This document shows positions 25,490 through 35,769 of a stretch of 41,538 nucleotides of DNA, in pieces (position 1 is the first letter of the stretch; each line of letters begins with the position of its first letter). The notes beneath the pieces were generated by a model. The model worked only from the letters and a program-made list of their open reading frames with translations. It was not told the DNA's origin and ran no database searches. The translations under genes were made by a program, and so were the position numbers. This stretch comes from Phormidesmis priestleyi BC1401 (GTDB lineage: Bacteria > Cyanobacteriota > Cyanobacteriia > Leptolyngbyales > Leptolyngbyaceae): NCBI RefSeq assembly GCF_001650195.1, contig NZ_LXYR01000045.1, positions 1-41,538 on the forward strand. The letters are read 5' to 3'.

Positions 25490-26242
25490 ATGCTTGATTC
25501 CAGCCAGTGCCCGACCAACCTTTCAACGCTTTATTGGACGAGCTTGAGTTGGCAGATTTTCAATGGGCTGACGAACCCGGCACTCGTACTTCCAATCCTG
25601 TTCATCTTGATCACCCTACCGTGGGCAATCAAATCGATTCGCCACAAACGCCGATGGAGCGCAGGGGCAACCGGACTGTTATTGATTTATCTGCTAGCGC
25701 TCTCTCCCCAAGCGATCGCAGTAGGCAATCAAGTTTTGGTTCAAAACTTACCTCACGATGATGGCACCTCAGCCGACGCGATCGTGGTATTGGGACGAGG
25801 CGCAGAATTACGACAAGACCGGGTGAATGTAGCGGCTCAGTTGTGGAAGGCTCAACGCGCCCCGCTCATTTTTGCAAGCGGGATGGGCGACGGGGAAGAA
25901 ATTGCTCAACGGCTGCAAGAGCAGAGTATTCCTCAACGTGCGATCGACGAAGAATCCTGTTCACGCACTACTGGAGAGAATGCTCTATTCACTGCCTCAA
26001 AACTCTACCCTCGGCACGTTCGGCGAATTATATTAGTCACCGATCCGCCTCATATGCTGCGCTCTGCTCTGACGTTTCAGGGGCAGGGGTTTGACGTAAT
26101 TTCTCACCCAAATCCTTTCCCTAAACAATTGAGTGAGAAAAAGAGAGGGTTTTTGGTGTTTAGAGAATATCTTGGGCTGGTCAGCTATAAGCTACAGGGA
26201 CGATTTGACGCTAAAAATACGCCTTCCGCCTATCACGCCTAG
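25490..26242 (+). CDS. YdcF/ElyC-family (DUF218) membrane protein
   Basis: This 250-residue protein has two N-terminal membrane segments (about residues 29-48 and 59-78) and a DUF218 domain from about 92 to 235. The domain shows ADAIVVLGRGAELR, the conserved SGMGDGEE loop, IDEESCSRTTGENALF and ILVTDPPHMLRSALTF. The family is linked in other bacteria to envelope maintenance (ElyC, SanA, YdcF), with no proven enzymatic activity. The ATG at 25490 is preferred, since AGG precedes it and MLDSSQ is a plausible start; a TTG at 25457 also exists. The soluble part should face the periplasm. Confidence 0.88.
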   Translation: MLDSSQCPTNLSTLYWTSLSWQIFNGLTNPALVLPILFILITLPWAIKSIRHKRRWSAGATGLLLIYLLALSPQAIAVGNQVLVQNLPHDDGTSADAIVVLGRGAELRQDRVNVAAQLWKAQRAPLIFASGMGDGEEIAQRLQEQSIPQRAIDEESCSRTTGENALFTASKLYPRHVRRIILVTDPPHMLRSALTFQGQGFDVISHPNPFPKQLSEKKRGFLVFREYLGLVSYKLQGRFDAKNTPSAYHA

Positions 26243-26589
26243 AAGCCTTACTTTAGACGAAGGCAATCATGGCTGCTCTTCCTTCAATACGTCAGTAATA
26301 TAAAAGCTACGATCGTGATTAAGGCAAGAACTAATGCAAAAATAATTGCCTTATCTAACGTCTTGCCAGACGCGCTAACAACTACAGTTAAGCAAATAGC
26401 AATCACCAGAAATCATACATACGCTGCATTCTGCCAGCCGTGAGCAACTAAGGAATTGTTATCAATGACTTAGGAGTGGTAAGGATTAACCGGATCTTCT
26501 GAGGTGGCTGCGATGAGCGTAGATGCTGAACTCTGTGGAGTGCAATGGGTCGAATTTAGCAGAACAAGGGATATTTTGACTTTATCTTT
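26243..26589. other. Intergenic region with a possible small membrane ORF
   Basis: Between the YdcF gene and murD, which converge on it. It contains the minus-strand hydrophobic small ORF at 26284-26406; otherwise no gene or clear repeat is seen. Confidence 0.5.
26284..26406 (-). pseudogene. Small hydrophobic ORF, perhaps a broken small membrane protein
   Basis: On the minus strand a GTG at 26406 opens 40 codons. Two hydrophobic stretches flank a polar SASGKTLDK turn and the sequence ends AFILLTY, as in a two-helix membrane protein. Directly upstream in the same frame are FL, a TGA (26415-26413) and then NNSLVAHGWQNAAYV, which would also fit as part of the same protein with a Trp-to-stop change. 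I do not recognise a family. It may be either a real 40-residue protein or a relic. Confidence 0.35.
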
Positions 26590-27954
26590 CTATTGAAGCG
26601 ACTCTAAGCAAAGTTGACGAAAGTGATCCCCGCGCTGCTCAAAGTTTGGATATTGGTCAAAACTCGCACAGGCAGGAGATAACAGAACAACTTGGACAGA
26701 CCGCTGTTTTGCCAAGTCGGTCGATCGCTGTACGGCTCGTTCCATCGTCTCCACAATTTCATAGTGAGTGTAACCAATCTGATCTAACCGTTGGGCAAAG
26801 GTTTCTGCTGCACTTCCAATCAGCAACACCGCCGCCGCTTTTTCTTGAATCACCTTCAGCCAAGCTGCATCTTCGCCCATCTTGGCTTCACCGCCTGCAA
26901 TCAAAATCGCTGGACTGTTGACCGCCGATAACCCGACTTCTGCCGCATCATAATTGGTGGCTTTGCTGTCGTTAATAAAGTCAACGCCTTGCCAAGTGCA
27001 AATGTGCTCTAACCGATGAGGCACACCGGGGAAATTGGCGATCGCGTCTACAATAGCGGCTTTCTCAATGCCTGCAAGATGGGCGGCAGCAACTGCCATC
27101 AAAAGGTTTTGCTGATTGTGAGATCCGGGCATCCGCAGAGTGTTGACCTCGACGATCGGGACATTCTGAACGATCGCCCAGCCATCTTCAATATAAGCGC
27201 CTAATTCAGGATTTCCAACTAGCTGCGATCGCCCTTTGACACTGGTCCAGCAGGCATTTGCAGCAACGGGATCGGATTGCTTAACCCCCAAATTCCTCAA
27301 AAAGGGATCATCGCCGTTAAAAATCTGCTGTCCAGACTGATGCAGGAGATGAGCTTTGATGTTGAAGTAATTCTCTAATGTTTTGTGGCGGCTAAGATGA
27401 TCTGGGGTAAAGGTCGTCCAAACGCCGATTTGAGGGGCGACGGTCGGTGCAGCTTCGATCTGATAGCTGCTAAACTCAGCGATCGCCCAATCAGGTTGAG
27501 GTTCTAACATCGCCGCTTCACAGGCAGCATAGCCGATGTTACCAAAGGCGGGAGCGTGAAAGCCAGCGGTTTGAAAGATAGCGGCAATCAGCGCAGTCGT
27601 CGTGGTTTTACCGTTTGTGCCTGTGATGCCAATCCACGGACAGGACTGTAGATTTTTCCAGGCTAATTCCATTTCTCCGATCGTTTCGATTCCCATACCT
27701 CTCGCTTTCACTAAAGCAGAAGCATCCCACGGCACACCAGGACTAACCACGATTAACTCTGGTGTTGTCAATTCTGGATCAAAAGAGTCTCCGATCGTGA
27801 CGTAAATTCCTTCAGCGCTGAGTTGGTTTTTTTGTTGTTGCAGACTATCAGACGTGCCTCGATCGCTAATCGTAACCTCCCACCCGTTGCGCTTGAGTAA
27901 TCGAGCCGCCGCGTTCCCTGATTTTCCGAGTCCGATTACATAAGCGTGGGGCAT
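26590..27954 (-). CDS. murD: UDP-N-acetylmuramoyl-L-alanine--D-glutamate ligase
   Basis: This 454-residue cytoplasmic Mur ligase adds D-glutamate to UDP-MurNAc-L-alanine in peptidoglycan synthesis using ATP. It shows the N-terminal Rossmann start ([17 protein letters not shown]), the P-loop [11 protein letters not shown] (about 109-119), the central-domain motif EFSSYQIE, the TPDHLSRH region with its metal-binding His, and the C-terminal-domain sequences [14 protein letters not shown] and [12 protein letters not shown]. The start at 27954 gives [10 protein letters not shown], close to the family norm; the frame stays open upstream to 28017 without family support. It is divergent from the DUF6888/DUF6887 pair, 109 nt away. 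Confidence 0.95.
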   Translation of the reverse strand: MPHAYVIGLGKSGNAAARLLKRNGWEVTISDRGTSDSLQQQKNQLSAEGIYVTIGDSFDPELTTPELIVVSPGVPWDASALVKARGMGIETIGEMELAWKNLQSCPWIGITGTNGKTTTTALIAAIFQTAGFHAPAFGNIGYAACEAAMLEPQPDWAIAEFSSYQIEAAPTVAPQIGVWTTFTPDHLSRHKTLENYFNIKAHLLHQSGQQIFNGDDPFLRNLGVKQSDPVAANACWTSVKGRSQLVGNPELGAYIEDGWAIVQNVPIVEVNTLRMPGSHNQQNLLMAVAAAHLAGIEKAAIVDAIANFPGVPHRLEHICTWQGVDFINDSKATNYDAAEVGLSAVNSPAILIAGGEAKMGEDAAWLKVIQEKAAAVLLIGSAAETFAQRLDQIGYTHYEIVETMERAVQRSTDLAKQRSVQVVLLSPACASFDQYPNFEQRGDHFRQLCLESLQ

Positions 27955-28063
27955 GGTCTGATTACAATCAACAATTTTGCATTCTTTATCGTACTGCTTA
28001 ACAGTTCCTACAATCACTCAATTGTGACATGCTGAATTCCAGCAAATAAAAAATCCCGCTAGA

Positions 28064-28261
28064 ATGAGAAGACCGCTATACCCAACCTCAAAACAAGAAG
28101 CTCGGTGCTTCATCTTTTGTCAAAATCTTACGACTCTGTACCGTTCAATTTATCTTGTCAGATTGGATGAGCGGGCAGGAGATGTTTGCATCTTGGCAGG
28201 GGAAGAAATAGAAATTATCATCACCCGTGATGGGGAATGGAGTTTTGAAAATGAAGCCTAA
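28064..28261 (+). CDS. DUF6888 family small protein
   Basis: This 65-residue protein matches the pattern of the cyanobacterial DUF6888 family as I know it. A helix contains the conserved CFxxCQNLTTLYRSIYLVR segment, followed by a beta strand pair ending in ILAGEEIEIIITRDGEWSF. Two cysteines lie in the N-terminal helix. It overlaps the next gene by 11 nt (the ATG of the DUF6887 gene is within its last codons), which implies translational coupling. No function is established; the two families usually occur as a gene pair in cyanobacteria, which makes a toxin-antitoxin-like arrangement worth considering but is not proof. Confidence 0.8.
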   Translation: MRRPLYPTSKQEARCFIFCQNLTTLYRSIYLVRLDERAGDVCILAGEEIEIIITRDGEWSFENEA

Positions 28262-28472
28262 TTTTAATGCCATGACCCGGAAGGAACTCAGAGCTTATGT
28301 TCTTGAGCATCGAGATGATGCGGAAGCGATTAGTGTAATTGTTGAAAAAATTAAAGCAGACCCCAATACCCACTGGTATAAGCCTGAAGACACCGATCGC
28401 TTTCCCGAAATTTATGCAGAGCATCAAAAACGTCGAGAAGAAGCTCAGAGAAGTCAGGAAAACGAACCATAA
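28251..28472 (+). CDS. DUF6887 family small protein
   Basis: This 73-residue hydrophilic protein has the family start KPNFNAMTRKELRAYVLEHRDD (two blocks, KPNF..MTRKELR then AYVLEHRDD). A helical region and a charged tail rich in Glu, Arg and Gln follow. This copy has an extension after the core (DPNTHWYKPEDTDRF and on) that is longer than the short versions I know. Its ATG (28251) lies inside the 3' end of the DUF6888 gene, so the two proteins should be made in a fixed ratio. An upstream in-frame GTG at 28227 is less likely. The stop is 8 nt before the convergent glyS stop. Confidence 0.8.
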   Translation: MKPNFNAMTRKELRAYVLEHRDDAEAISVIVEKIKADPNTHWYKPEDTDRFPEIYAEHQKRREEAQRSQENEP

Positions 28473-28480
28473 ATCTCCCT

Positions 28481-30625
28481 TTAGCTTTTGACGATCGCTC
28501 CAAAGTCTGCCAGAACGCGGGCATGATTTCGCAACACACCCAGTAAGTTAAGACGATTTTGCTTGATTGCCGAATCAGAGTCCATCACCAAAACACTATC
28601 TTCACCGTCAAAAAACTTGCTAACCGCAGGCGCAATCTGACTCAGTGACTCAACGAGCTTAGGGTAGTCTTGTTGTCCTTGCTGAGAAAGGGTGACCAAT
28701 GCATCGTAAAACGTCTGCTCTGAGGCTTTTTGAAATCGATCGGGATGCACCACTTCGACGGGATTTAGCGGTTGGGTATCCAGGGTTCCTTGGGCAGCAA
28801 GACGAGAAGCACGATTCACCGTTTCGTAGATTGCGGCAAGTCTACCATCATCACGAATCGTTTGCAGAAACTGAGCACGATCGCGCACATCTAATAAATT
28901 CCTCAGCGATCGCTCTGCGTATTCGGGATCATTCTCGCCCACTACAGCGTTAACGAGATCATAATCAATTTCGCGATCTTCTCGTAGTAGCGTATGAACA
29001 CGCTGTAAGAAGAAATCTTTTAACTGTTGCAGCAATTCTGAAGCAGAAACTTTTAATACGTGAGCATGATTGCTAGAGAAATTACGAACAATCTGTTCTA
29101 GAAGTTGATAGAGATCAATCGTGAGATTCGCTGACCACGTAATATTGACAACAGCATTTGCAGCCCGACGCAGCGCGAATGGATCAGACGAGCCAGACGG
29201 AATCATGCCCAATCCAAAAATGCTGACGAGTGTATCGAGACGATCGCTCAACCCCACCACTTGACCTGTGATCGTTTGCGGTAGGGTATCTCCGGCACCG
29301 CGAGGTAAATAATGCTCAAAAATTGCCGTGGCAACCGCTTCGGGTTCTTGGCTGTTGAGCGCATATTTCTGACCCATCACGCCTTGCAGCTCAGGAAACT
29401 CACCGACCATTTGCGTCACCAGATCCGCTTTACATAACAAAGCAGCCCGCTGGATGTGCGCGTTTGGCTCACCGACGATCTGAAGCTGATCTGCAATTTG
29501 GTTGGCGATCGTCCCGATGCGATCGACTTTGCCCCGCACCGATCCCAAATCAGCTTGAAAAGTGACGGTTTCGAGTTTGGGGAGATAGCGATCGAGCGAG
29601 ATTTTACGATCGGCATCAAAGAAGAATTTGCCGTCTGACAGACGCGCTCGAATCACGCGCTCGTTTCCGGCAGCAATAATGGCAGACTTGGCAGGATCGC
29701 CATTTGAGGCAGTGATGAAGTAAGGCAGCAGTTCGCTAGAATCCTGACGTTTGCGAACCGGGAAGTAGCGCTGATGGCTCTCCATCTCAGTCGTAATCAC
29801 TTCTGAAGGCAGTTCTAAAAATTCAGCATCAAATTTGCCTACCACAGCAGACGGATATTCCACTAGGTTTGTGACTTCACGAAGCAGATCAGGCGAGATA
29901 GTGGCAACTCCTCCAATCTTGGCGGCGGCGGCTTCTACTTGCTGTTGAATCGTGGCTTGTCGCTGGTCAGGGTCAACTTCAACAAATGCAGTCCTTAACG
30001 TTGAAACATACGAATCTGCGCTAGTAATCGAAACGGTATCGGGATGCAAAACGCGATGTCCGTAAGAAACTCGATCGCTTTCATAGTGAATGGAATGACT
30101 GACGATCGAGATTGGCAACACGACTTGATCTAACAACGCGACTAACCATCGAATCGGGCGAGAAAACTTTAACTCACCATCGCCCCAACGCATCAGACGT
30201 TTACCCTCTAGTCCGGTGATCCATGAGGGCACCAATTCAGTCAAAATCTCAGAAATCGGGCGACCCTTGATCACCTTGCGGACAAATACAAAATCGCCCT
30301 TCTCAGTCGGACGAATCTCTAACGCATCGACTGAAACACCTTGCTTTTGAGCAAATCCTGTGGCTGCTTTTGTGGGCTTGCCCTCTTTAAAAGCCGCTTG
30401 AGCAGGCGGACCTTTAACCTCTTCTTCTTGATCGGCTTGCTGAAGGGGTAAGCCTTTGATTAGGACAGCAAGACGGCGAGGAGTGCCGTAATAAGCGATC
30501 GAGTCTGGAGTCAAATAATGGTCAGCCAGAATTTTGGGAATGCGCGATCGCCACTGTGCCAGCGCTTCATCGATAAAGCTTGCGGGGAGTTCTTCTGTGC
30601 CAACTTCTAATAAGAACGATGCCAT
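28481..30625 (-). CDS. glyS: Glycyl-tRNA synthetase beta subunit
   Basis: This 714-residue subunit pairs with GlyQ in the heterotetrameric bacterial glycyl-tRNA synthetase and contributes tRNA recognition. Its start [17 protein letters not shown] is the family signature. Further hallmarks are the YGTPRRLAV motif (about 45-53), KGPP, the [17 protein letters not shown] block, [21 protein letters not shown], and an HD-type region with [15 protein letters not shown]. The C-terminal DALR-like anticodon region contains [12 protein letters not shown]. The length is the usual one. glyQ is not in the window, so the two subunits are encoded apart, as is usual in cyanobacteria. Confidence 0.95.
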   Translation of the reverse strand: MASFLLEVGTEELPASFIDEALAQWRSRIPKILADHYLTPDSIAYYGTPRRLAVLIKGLPLQQADQEEEVKGPPAQAAFKEGKPTKAATGFAQKQGVSVDALEIRPTEKGDFVFVRKVIKGRPISEILTELVPSWITGLEGKRLMRWGDGELKFSRPIRWLVALLDQVVLPISIVSHSIHYESDRVSYGHRVLHPDTVSITSADSYVSTLRTAFVEVDPDQRQATIQQQVEAAAAKIGGVATISPDLLREVTNLVEYPSAVVGKFDAEFLELPSEVITTEMESHQRYFPVRKRQDSSELLPYFITASNGDPAKSAIIAAGNERVIRARLSDGKFFFDADRKISLDRYLPKLETVTFQADLGSVRGKVDRIGTIANQIADQLQIVGEPNAHIQRAALLCKADLVTQMVGEFPELQGVMGQKYALNSQEPEAVATAIFEHYLPRGAGDTLPQTITGQVVGLSDRLDTLVSIFGLGMIPSGSSDPFALRRAANAVVNITWSANLTIDLYQLLEQIVRNFSSNHAHVLKVSASELLQQLKDFFLQRVHTLLREDREIDYDLVNAVVGENDPEYAERSLRNLLDVRDRAQFLQTIRDDGRLAAIYETVNRASRLAAQGTLDTQPLNPVEVVHPDRFQKASEQTFYDALVTLSQQGQQDYPKLVESLSQIAPAVSKFFDGEDSVLVMDSDSAIKQNRLNLLGVLRNHARVLADFGAIVKS

Positions 30626-30664
30626 GAGTTTGAGTCGCTAGAGGCAAAACGGAGAGTCAGTTCC

Positions 30665-31282
30665 TCAGTTTACCGTGTTGGCTGATATCTTGACCGATTG
30701 CACACGCCCATTAGTAGAGACGATCGCGCAAAGCTCCGAGTCGGAAAATTCTGGCTCTAACTTAGCAGACTCATTTTTGACATTAACGTGTTTGAGCCGA
30801 AAGTTACCTGATGTTTTTTCATTAAACAGAACCCAGAGCGGATATTCCCAGTCATCTTCTCCAGAAATTAACCCGACCGTATGACAATGATCTCGATCGA
30901 CAACTGTATCTACAATTTTGCGATAGGTGACATCTAAATATTTAAGAGAACCACTGAAGTAAATTTGTTGGCGCGGCAATAACAAGATTGATTCTGACTG
31001 CTGAGAGGCTAAATAAGATGACCAATTTGGCAATGAGATGAGGGGATGACGAATCGGAGTTAAGGCATATAAGATAGCGACGATACCAATAATACCTAAC
31101 AACTTTATGAATAGTTTGTTGTATTTGACACTCAGATGGCGCATAAAATAATAGCTAATGATTGGAGTTTGCACCATAAATAGGGGCAATAACAGCCGAT
31201 TTCCCCAAGGCTGCCATTTTAACAAATAGCAATATAGTAGATAATCAGCGGCGATCGCGCTTAGAAAAAGCAATAAATACAC
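30665..31282 (-). pseudogene. C-terminal fragment of a PMT/ArnT-like membrane glycosyltransferase
   Basis: These 205 codons start with three hydrophobic segments (about 1-20, 30-48, 58-78). A soluble tail follows, containing ILLLPRQQIYFSGSL and a GLISGEDDWEYPLWVLF motif. The composition, and the phrase LLKWQPWGNRLLLPLF in the second helix, resemble the C-terminus of family 39-type membrane glycosyltransferases, which are about 500 residues. The N-terminal two-thirds with the catalytic loop are missing: an in-frame TAA lies only a few codons upstream of the GTG start. It is followed at once by the GtrA-like remnant upstream, so all belong to one degraded locus. The family assignment is tentative. 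Confidence 0.55.
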
Positions 31283-31316
31283 GGACTGCGACCATTACCA
31301 AGGGAGAGACTGTTCT

Positions 31317-31610
31317 TCAACGGACGAAAGATCGGGCAGATTGCGCTTGACCAAACGAACATAGTCGATGCTCCACAAAGCTCAACAACGCTACACAGCC
31401 TGCACTTGTCAGCCGCGCGATCGTGGTGCTCCAATGCAAGTCATTGACTAATACCTGAAGCAATCCTAAATTTGCTAATAAACTGTTTATGGCAACTGCT
31501 GTAAAGACTGCGTTCTGTATTTGCGTTACAAGTGAGAAGAGCGTTACATCCACGATCGTGGCAAATCCACCTGCTACCAGATAGCCACTCAACTGCTTTG
31601 CAGTCTCCAC
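31317..31610 (-). pseudogene. GtrA-like small membrane protein, probably degraded
   Basis: This 97-codon ORF has the GtrA start (LSGYLVAGGFATIVDVTLFSLVT), a second hydrophobic stretch (FTAVAINSLLANLGLLQVLV) and an end, TIARLTSAGCVALLSFVEHRLCSFGQ, that mimics the usual N-R-x-W-x-F finish of the family. GtrA proteins are about 130 residues with four helices and flip lipid-linked sugars. This version is short, starts with a GTG within the end of the preceding broken gene and has lost the consensus Asn/Trp. It may be the last readable piece of a decaying gene, though a functional short form cannot be excluded. Confidence 0.5.
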
Positions 31611-32070
31611 AATCTGACGATGCTTTGATGGAGCAGCACTTTTGCGGCAGTCGTGGCAACATCTGCCTGAGCTTCTTTAGCATAGTCACTGTCATAGTTG
31701 ACCGCCCACAGGTTATGCTTTCCAGGAATTAGCACGTTTTCGGCATCTAAAATGCCCATCAGCAAACTGTGATTTTGATTGTTATATTTGAATGCGCCAT
31801 AGCGTCCGAAACTGCACGACAAATCCTCCCGATTCTCGGTGCATACCTCAAAGAAAATTTCAACCAGGCGTTTGCCAAAACGAGCACTCACCTACTCAGA
31901 GAAGTTTTTAGGATAGGAAGGAGGAAACAACCGCGTTTGTGCATAAAAAATAATGATGCGGAGGCTCTCGACGATTCCTAAAGCTGAAAGCGTTTCGATC
32001 ACTAGCGGGTAATTGAAGTATTTTCTGCCGTAGTAGATGCGAGTTGAGTGAGAACTCTGAGCACGATCGA
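31589..32070 (-). pseudogene. Broken FAD-dependent oxidoreductase (protoporphyrinogen-oxidase/UGM-like)
   Basis: In one frame the region reads RIYYGRKYFNYPL, LGIVESLRIIIFYAQTRLFP, then an in-frame TAG (31894-31892), and then VSARFGKRLVEIFFEVCTE followed without a break by FGRYGAFKYNNQNHS, LLMGILDAENVL and GKHNLWAVNYDSDY. These are two well-separated parts of the amine-oxidase/UDP-galactopyranose-mutase-like FAD proteins found in cyanobacterial glycosylation loci. The FAD-binding N-terminus is gone, about 200 residues between CTE and FGRYG have been deleted, and the amber codon stands where a Trp is usual (E-x-W-V). The 5' end abuts a palindromic repeat (32071-32112). Confidence 0.7.
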
Positions 32071-32112
32071 TGAGACGTTCCACCGACACGTCTCTACAGC
32101 ATCGGGTGAATC
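32071..32112 (-). repeat. Short palindromic dispersed repeat, copy 2
   Basis: Inverted relative to copy 1 (9091-9131), with ACCCGATGCTGTAGAGACGT at its 5' end on the minus strand and only a few base differences over 41 bp. The stem is slightly degraded here (AGACGTGTC opposite GGAACGTCT). It lies exactly at the 5' edge of the recognisable FAD-oxidoreductase remnant. Confidence 0.75.
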
Positions 32113-32188
32113 TATTGACTATTTCTTCAAATAAATAAGGCTCCCGCAAAGGAGCCATTTCAGATCACTCAAAGATCACAGTCGTTGA

Positions 32189-34195
32189 TTAGCCGAGAAC
32201 TTTTTTGGCTTCAGCCACCACGTTATCAACTGTGAAACCAAATTTCTCCATTGCAATGTTGCCAGGAGAAGAAACCCCAAACCGATCGATGCTGACGATC
32301 GCGCCTTCGCTGCCGCAATATTTGTGCCAGCCAAAGCTAGAAGCCGCTTCGACGACCAGCCGCTTTTGATCTGCTTTGGGCAGAACGGCGTTTTTGTAAT
32401 GCTCGTCTTGCTCCTCAAACAGTTCCCAGCAGGGCATTGAGACGACACGAACTTTGCGACCCTCTGCGCGCAGCTTCTCAGCCGCCTGGACGCAAAGACT
32501 GACTTCGCTTCCGGTGCCAATCAGGATGATATCGGGCAAGTCATCGCTCCCAGACAGGATGTAAGCACCACGAGCAACGCCCTCAAAGGAGCTTCCCTCT
32601 AGATTAGGCAACGCTTGACGAGTCATTGCCAATAGCGAAGGCTGCTTACGACGCTCGATCGCAATCTTATAAGCCCCAGAAGTCTCGTTTCCATCGGCGG
32701 GACGGAAGACTAACAGGTTGGGAATGGCGCGGAGAGACGCGATCGTTTCGACAGGTTGGTGAGTTGGACCATCTTCACCCAGTGCGATCGAGTCGTGGGT
32801 CATGACATAAATCACGCCCGCTTGAGACAGCGCCGATAGACGAATCGCTGCTCTCATGTAATCTGCAAACACTAAGAACGTCGCGCAGTAGGGAATCAAT
32901 CCCGAACCGGATAGCGCAATTCCATTACAAATCGCGCCCATGCCGTGCTCACGGACTCCAAAACGGAGGTTGCGTCCTGCATAGCTGCCCTTCTGGAAAT
33001 CAGGAAAGCCTTTCAGCAACGTCAAGTTGGAGTGGGTCAAGTCAGCCGAACCGCCAATCAGTTCAGGAATTGCTTGAGCCAGCGCGTTCAAAGTCTTCTC
33101 AGAGGTTTGACGAGTTGCGAGTGCCTTGTCTGCGGGAGTGTAGGTCGGCAGCGAACTCACCCAGCCTTCCGGGAGCTTGCCGCTCAACCGCCGCTCAAAC
33201 TCAGCCGCCTCTGCGGGATATTTTGATTTGTAGCGGTCTAGTGCGCTGTTCCAGTCAGACTCAAGTTTTGCGCCACGATCGATCGCTTTCCGCCAGTGAT
33301 TCAGCGCATCTTCAGGAACTTCAAACGGAGCGTAATTCCAGCCCAGGTTTTGACGAGTTGCGGTGATTTCATCGCTACCCAGTGCCGCCCCGTGAACGCC
33401 TGCGGTGTTTTGCTTGTTGGGAGACCCGTAGCCGATCGTGGTTCTGACTTTAATTAGAGAAGGCTTGTCGGTGACGGCTTTTGCTGCCTCGATCGCCGCT
33501 TGAATTGCCTCTAAATTTGTGTCGCCATCGGACACTGCCTGAACGTGCCAACCGTAAGCTTCAAACCGCATTCCGACATCTTCGGTGAATGAAACTGCGG
33601 TGTCACCATCGATCGAGATGTGGTTATCGTCATACAGCGCAATCAGTTTGCCTAACCCCAAGTGACCTGCAAGAGAACATGCTTCACCCGAAACGCCTTC
33701 CATGTTGCAGCCGTCGCCCAAAATCACATAGGTGTAGTGATCGACGATCGTCGCATCAGGCTTATTAAAGGTCGCTGCCATGTGCGCTTCTGCAATCGCC
33801 AACCCAACGCCGTTGCAAACCCCTTGACCGAGCGGACCGGTCGTAACTTCTACCCCGGCGGTCTCAAAGTTTTCAGGGTGTCCAGGAGTCTTTGATCCCC
33901 ACTGGCGAAACTGCTTGAGATCTTCTAAACCCACGCTGTCATAGCCTGCCAGATAGAGCAGGGCATATTGCAGCATTGACCCGTGACCTGCCGACAAGAC
34001 GAAGCGATCGCGGTTATACCAGGATGGATTTTTGGGGTTAAACCGCATGAACTTGTCCCACAGGACAAACGACATCGGAGCCGCACCCATCGGCAAGCCA
34101 GGGTGTCCTGATTTTGCTTTTTCAACCCCATCGATCGCCAAAAAGCGAATCGCGTTAATACAAAGTTCTTCGAGTGACTGGGCTGCAACGACCAT
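32189..34195 (-). CDS. tkt: Transketolase
   Basis: This 668-residue thiamine-diphosphate enzyme moves two-carbon ketol units in the Calvin cycle and pentose phosphate pathway. All standard motifs are present: [18 protein letters not shown], the [13 protein letters not shown]...DDNHISIDG ThDP site, [13 protein letters not shown], a middle domain with [10 protein letters not shown] and FGVREHGMG (cofactor Glu), [15 protein letters not shown], and a C-terminal domain ([11 protein letters not shown]). The start at 34195 gives [23 protein letters not shown], the usual cyanobacterial N-terminus; the frame stays open 30 codons further upstream without family support. It lies downstream of fabF on the same strand, with 205 nt between. 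Confidence 0.95.
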   Translation of the reverse strand: MVVAAQSLEELCINAIRFLAIDGVEKAKSGHPGLPMGAAPMSFVLWDKFMRFNPKNPSWYNRDRFVLSAGHGSMLQYALLYLAGYDSVGLEDLKQFRQWGSKTPGHPENFETAGVEVTTGPLGQGVCNGVGLAIAEAHMAATFNKPDATIVDHYTYVILGDGCNMEGVSGEACSLAGHLGLGKLIALYDDNHISIDGDTAVSFTEDVGMRFEAYGWHVQAVSDGDTNLEAIQAAIEAAKAVTDKPSLIKVRTTIGYGSPNKQNTAGVHGAALGSDEITATRQNLGWNYAPFEVPEDALNHWRKAIDRGAKLESDWNSALDRYKSKYPAEAAEFERRLSGKLPEGWVSSLPTYTPADKALATRQTSEKTLNALAQAIPELIGGSADLTHSNLTLLKGFPDFQKGSYAGRNLRFGVREHGMGAICNGIALSGSGLIPYCATFLVFADYMRAAIRLSALSQAGVIYVMTHDSIALGEDGPTHQPVETIASLRAIPNLLVFRPADGNETSGAYKIAIERRKQPSLLAMTRQALPNLEGSSFEGVARGAYILSGSDDLPDIILIGTGSEVSLCVQAAEKLRAEGRKVRVVSMPCWELFEEQDEHYKNAVLPKADQKRLVVEAASSFGWHKYCGSEGAIVSIDRFGVSSPGNIAMEKFGFTVDNVVAEAKKVLG

Positions 34196-34400
34196 GATCT
34201 GTGTGTAATGAAGGACGGTTTCGCGCTGGGCGGACATGATGGGCAGAAAGAGTTCAGGTGGCACCATTTCCTGAACGTGAATCACATACTCTTCATAATG
34301 GCGAAAAGTGAGCGATTTTATCTAGCGACAAAAATGATTAGAAGCTGCCAATTTCTCACAACTTCTTAATAATTTCAGACAAGCGGGCATAACACAAGCA

Positions 34401-35654
34401 TTACCCAACGTATTTTCTAAACGCTAACGTGACGTTGTGCCCGCCAAACCCAAAGGAATTAGAGAGCGCAACATCGACTTGCAGATCGCGGCTTTTGTTA
34501 GCGACATAATCTAAATCACAGTCGGGATCGGGGTTCTCTAAGTTGATTGTGGGCGGCACTTTGTTATGAGCGATCGCCATTACTGCTGCGACTCCTTCAA
34601 TGCCTCCCGATCCGCCCAAGAGATGCCCCGTCATCGATTTAGTCGAACTCACCGCAACCTTATACGCGTATTCACCCAGCGCTTTTTTCATCGCGGCGGT
34701 TTCGGTCGAGTCATTCATCGGAGTGCTGGTGCCGTGAGCGTTGATGTAGCTCACCTGTTTGGGAGTCAAGCCACCATCTTTGAGCGCAAGCTGAATCGCT
34801 CTCGCTGCCCCTTCTCCGCCGGGAACTGGAGATGTGATGTGATAAGCGTCGCAGGTCATGCCATAGCCCACGATCTCGGCGTAAATTTTGGCTCCTCGGC
34901 TCAGCGCGTGTTCCAACTCTTCGAGAATCAAAATCCCGGCACCTTCGCCTAAGACAAAGCCATCGCGACTTTGGTCAAATGGGCGGCTGGCATGAGCCGG
35001 ATCATCGTTGCGGCTAGACATTGCTTTACACGCCACAAATCCTGCTACACATAACGGAGTGACAGCGGCTTCCGTCCCACCGCAGATCATTGCCTGGGCA
35101 TAGCCGCGCTGCACTAATCGAAAGGCATCTCCGATCGCGTTTGACCCTGCCGCACACGCTGTCACTGGGCAAGAGTTAGGACCCTTTGCCCCTGTGTGAA
35201 TCGCGGTCAGCCCTGCTGCCATATTCGCGATCATCATCGGAATCATGAACGGACTACAGCGATCGGGTCCCTTCGTTAAATTAATTTCTTGCTGATCTTC
35301 CAGCACTTTCAGCCCACCGATGCCTGTGCCAATCATCACGCCCACCTGTTCTGCATTCAGGTCGTTAATGGTGAACTGAGCGTCTGCAAGCGCTTGCTTA
35401 CTCGCTGCCACGGCAAGTTGAGCAAACCGATCCATCCGTTTGGCTTCTTTGCGCTCCATATAGTCGTGAGGGTCAAAGCCTTTTACCTCACCCGCAATGC
35501 GACAGCCGTGGCGAGAAGCGTCAAACAGCGTAATCGGTGCAATACCATTCCGCCCACTGATCAAGCCATCCCAATAGTCAGAGAGGGTGTTGCCAATGGG
35601 AGTGATCGCGCCCAGACCTGTGATAACAACGCGCTTACTTACAAGATTTGTCAT
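34401..35654 (-). CDS. fabF: Beta-ketoacyl-ACP synthase II
   Basis: This 417-residue condensing enzyme extends acyl-ACP with malonyl-ACP in fatty acid synthesis. The active-site triad is intact: Cys167 in TACAAGSNAIGDA, a His in NAHGTSTPMND, and a His in KSMTGHLLGGSGG. The N-terminal RVVITGLGAITPIG and C-terminal SNSFGFGGHN are typical. The gene follows acpP by 115 nt on the same strand, the common acpP-fabF pairing, so enzyme and carrier are probably co-expressed. Normal length. Confidence 0.96.
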   Translation of the reverse strand: MTNLVSKRVVITGLGAITPIGNTLSDYWDGLISGRNGIAPITLFDASRHGCRIAGEVKGFDPHDYMERKEAKRMDRFAQLAVAASKQALADAQFTINDLNAEQVGVMIGTGIGGLKVLEDQQEINLTKGPDRCSPFMIPMMIANMAAGLTAIHTGAKGPNSCPVTACAAGSNAIGDAFRLVQRGYAQAMICGGTEAAVTPLCVAGFVACKAMSSRNDDPAHASRPFDQSRDGFVLGEGAGILILEELEHALSRGAKIYAEIVGYGMTCDAYHITSPVPGGEGAARAIQLALKDGGLTPKQVSYINAHGTSTPMNDSTETAAMKKALGEYAYKVAVSSTKSMTGHLLGGSGGIEGVAAVMAIAHNKVPPTINLENPDPDCDLDYVANKSRDLQVDVALSNSFGFGGHNVTLAFRKYVG

Positions 35655-35769
35655 GATGTCGGCTCAAAGGGGTTTCAACACCCAAGATTAAAAAAGGTTT
35701 GAACTCTGAACGGGGACGATCGAGAAAGAAGGGCAATTCATTGCTCGATCGTCAACACTCAAAATTCGG

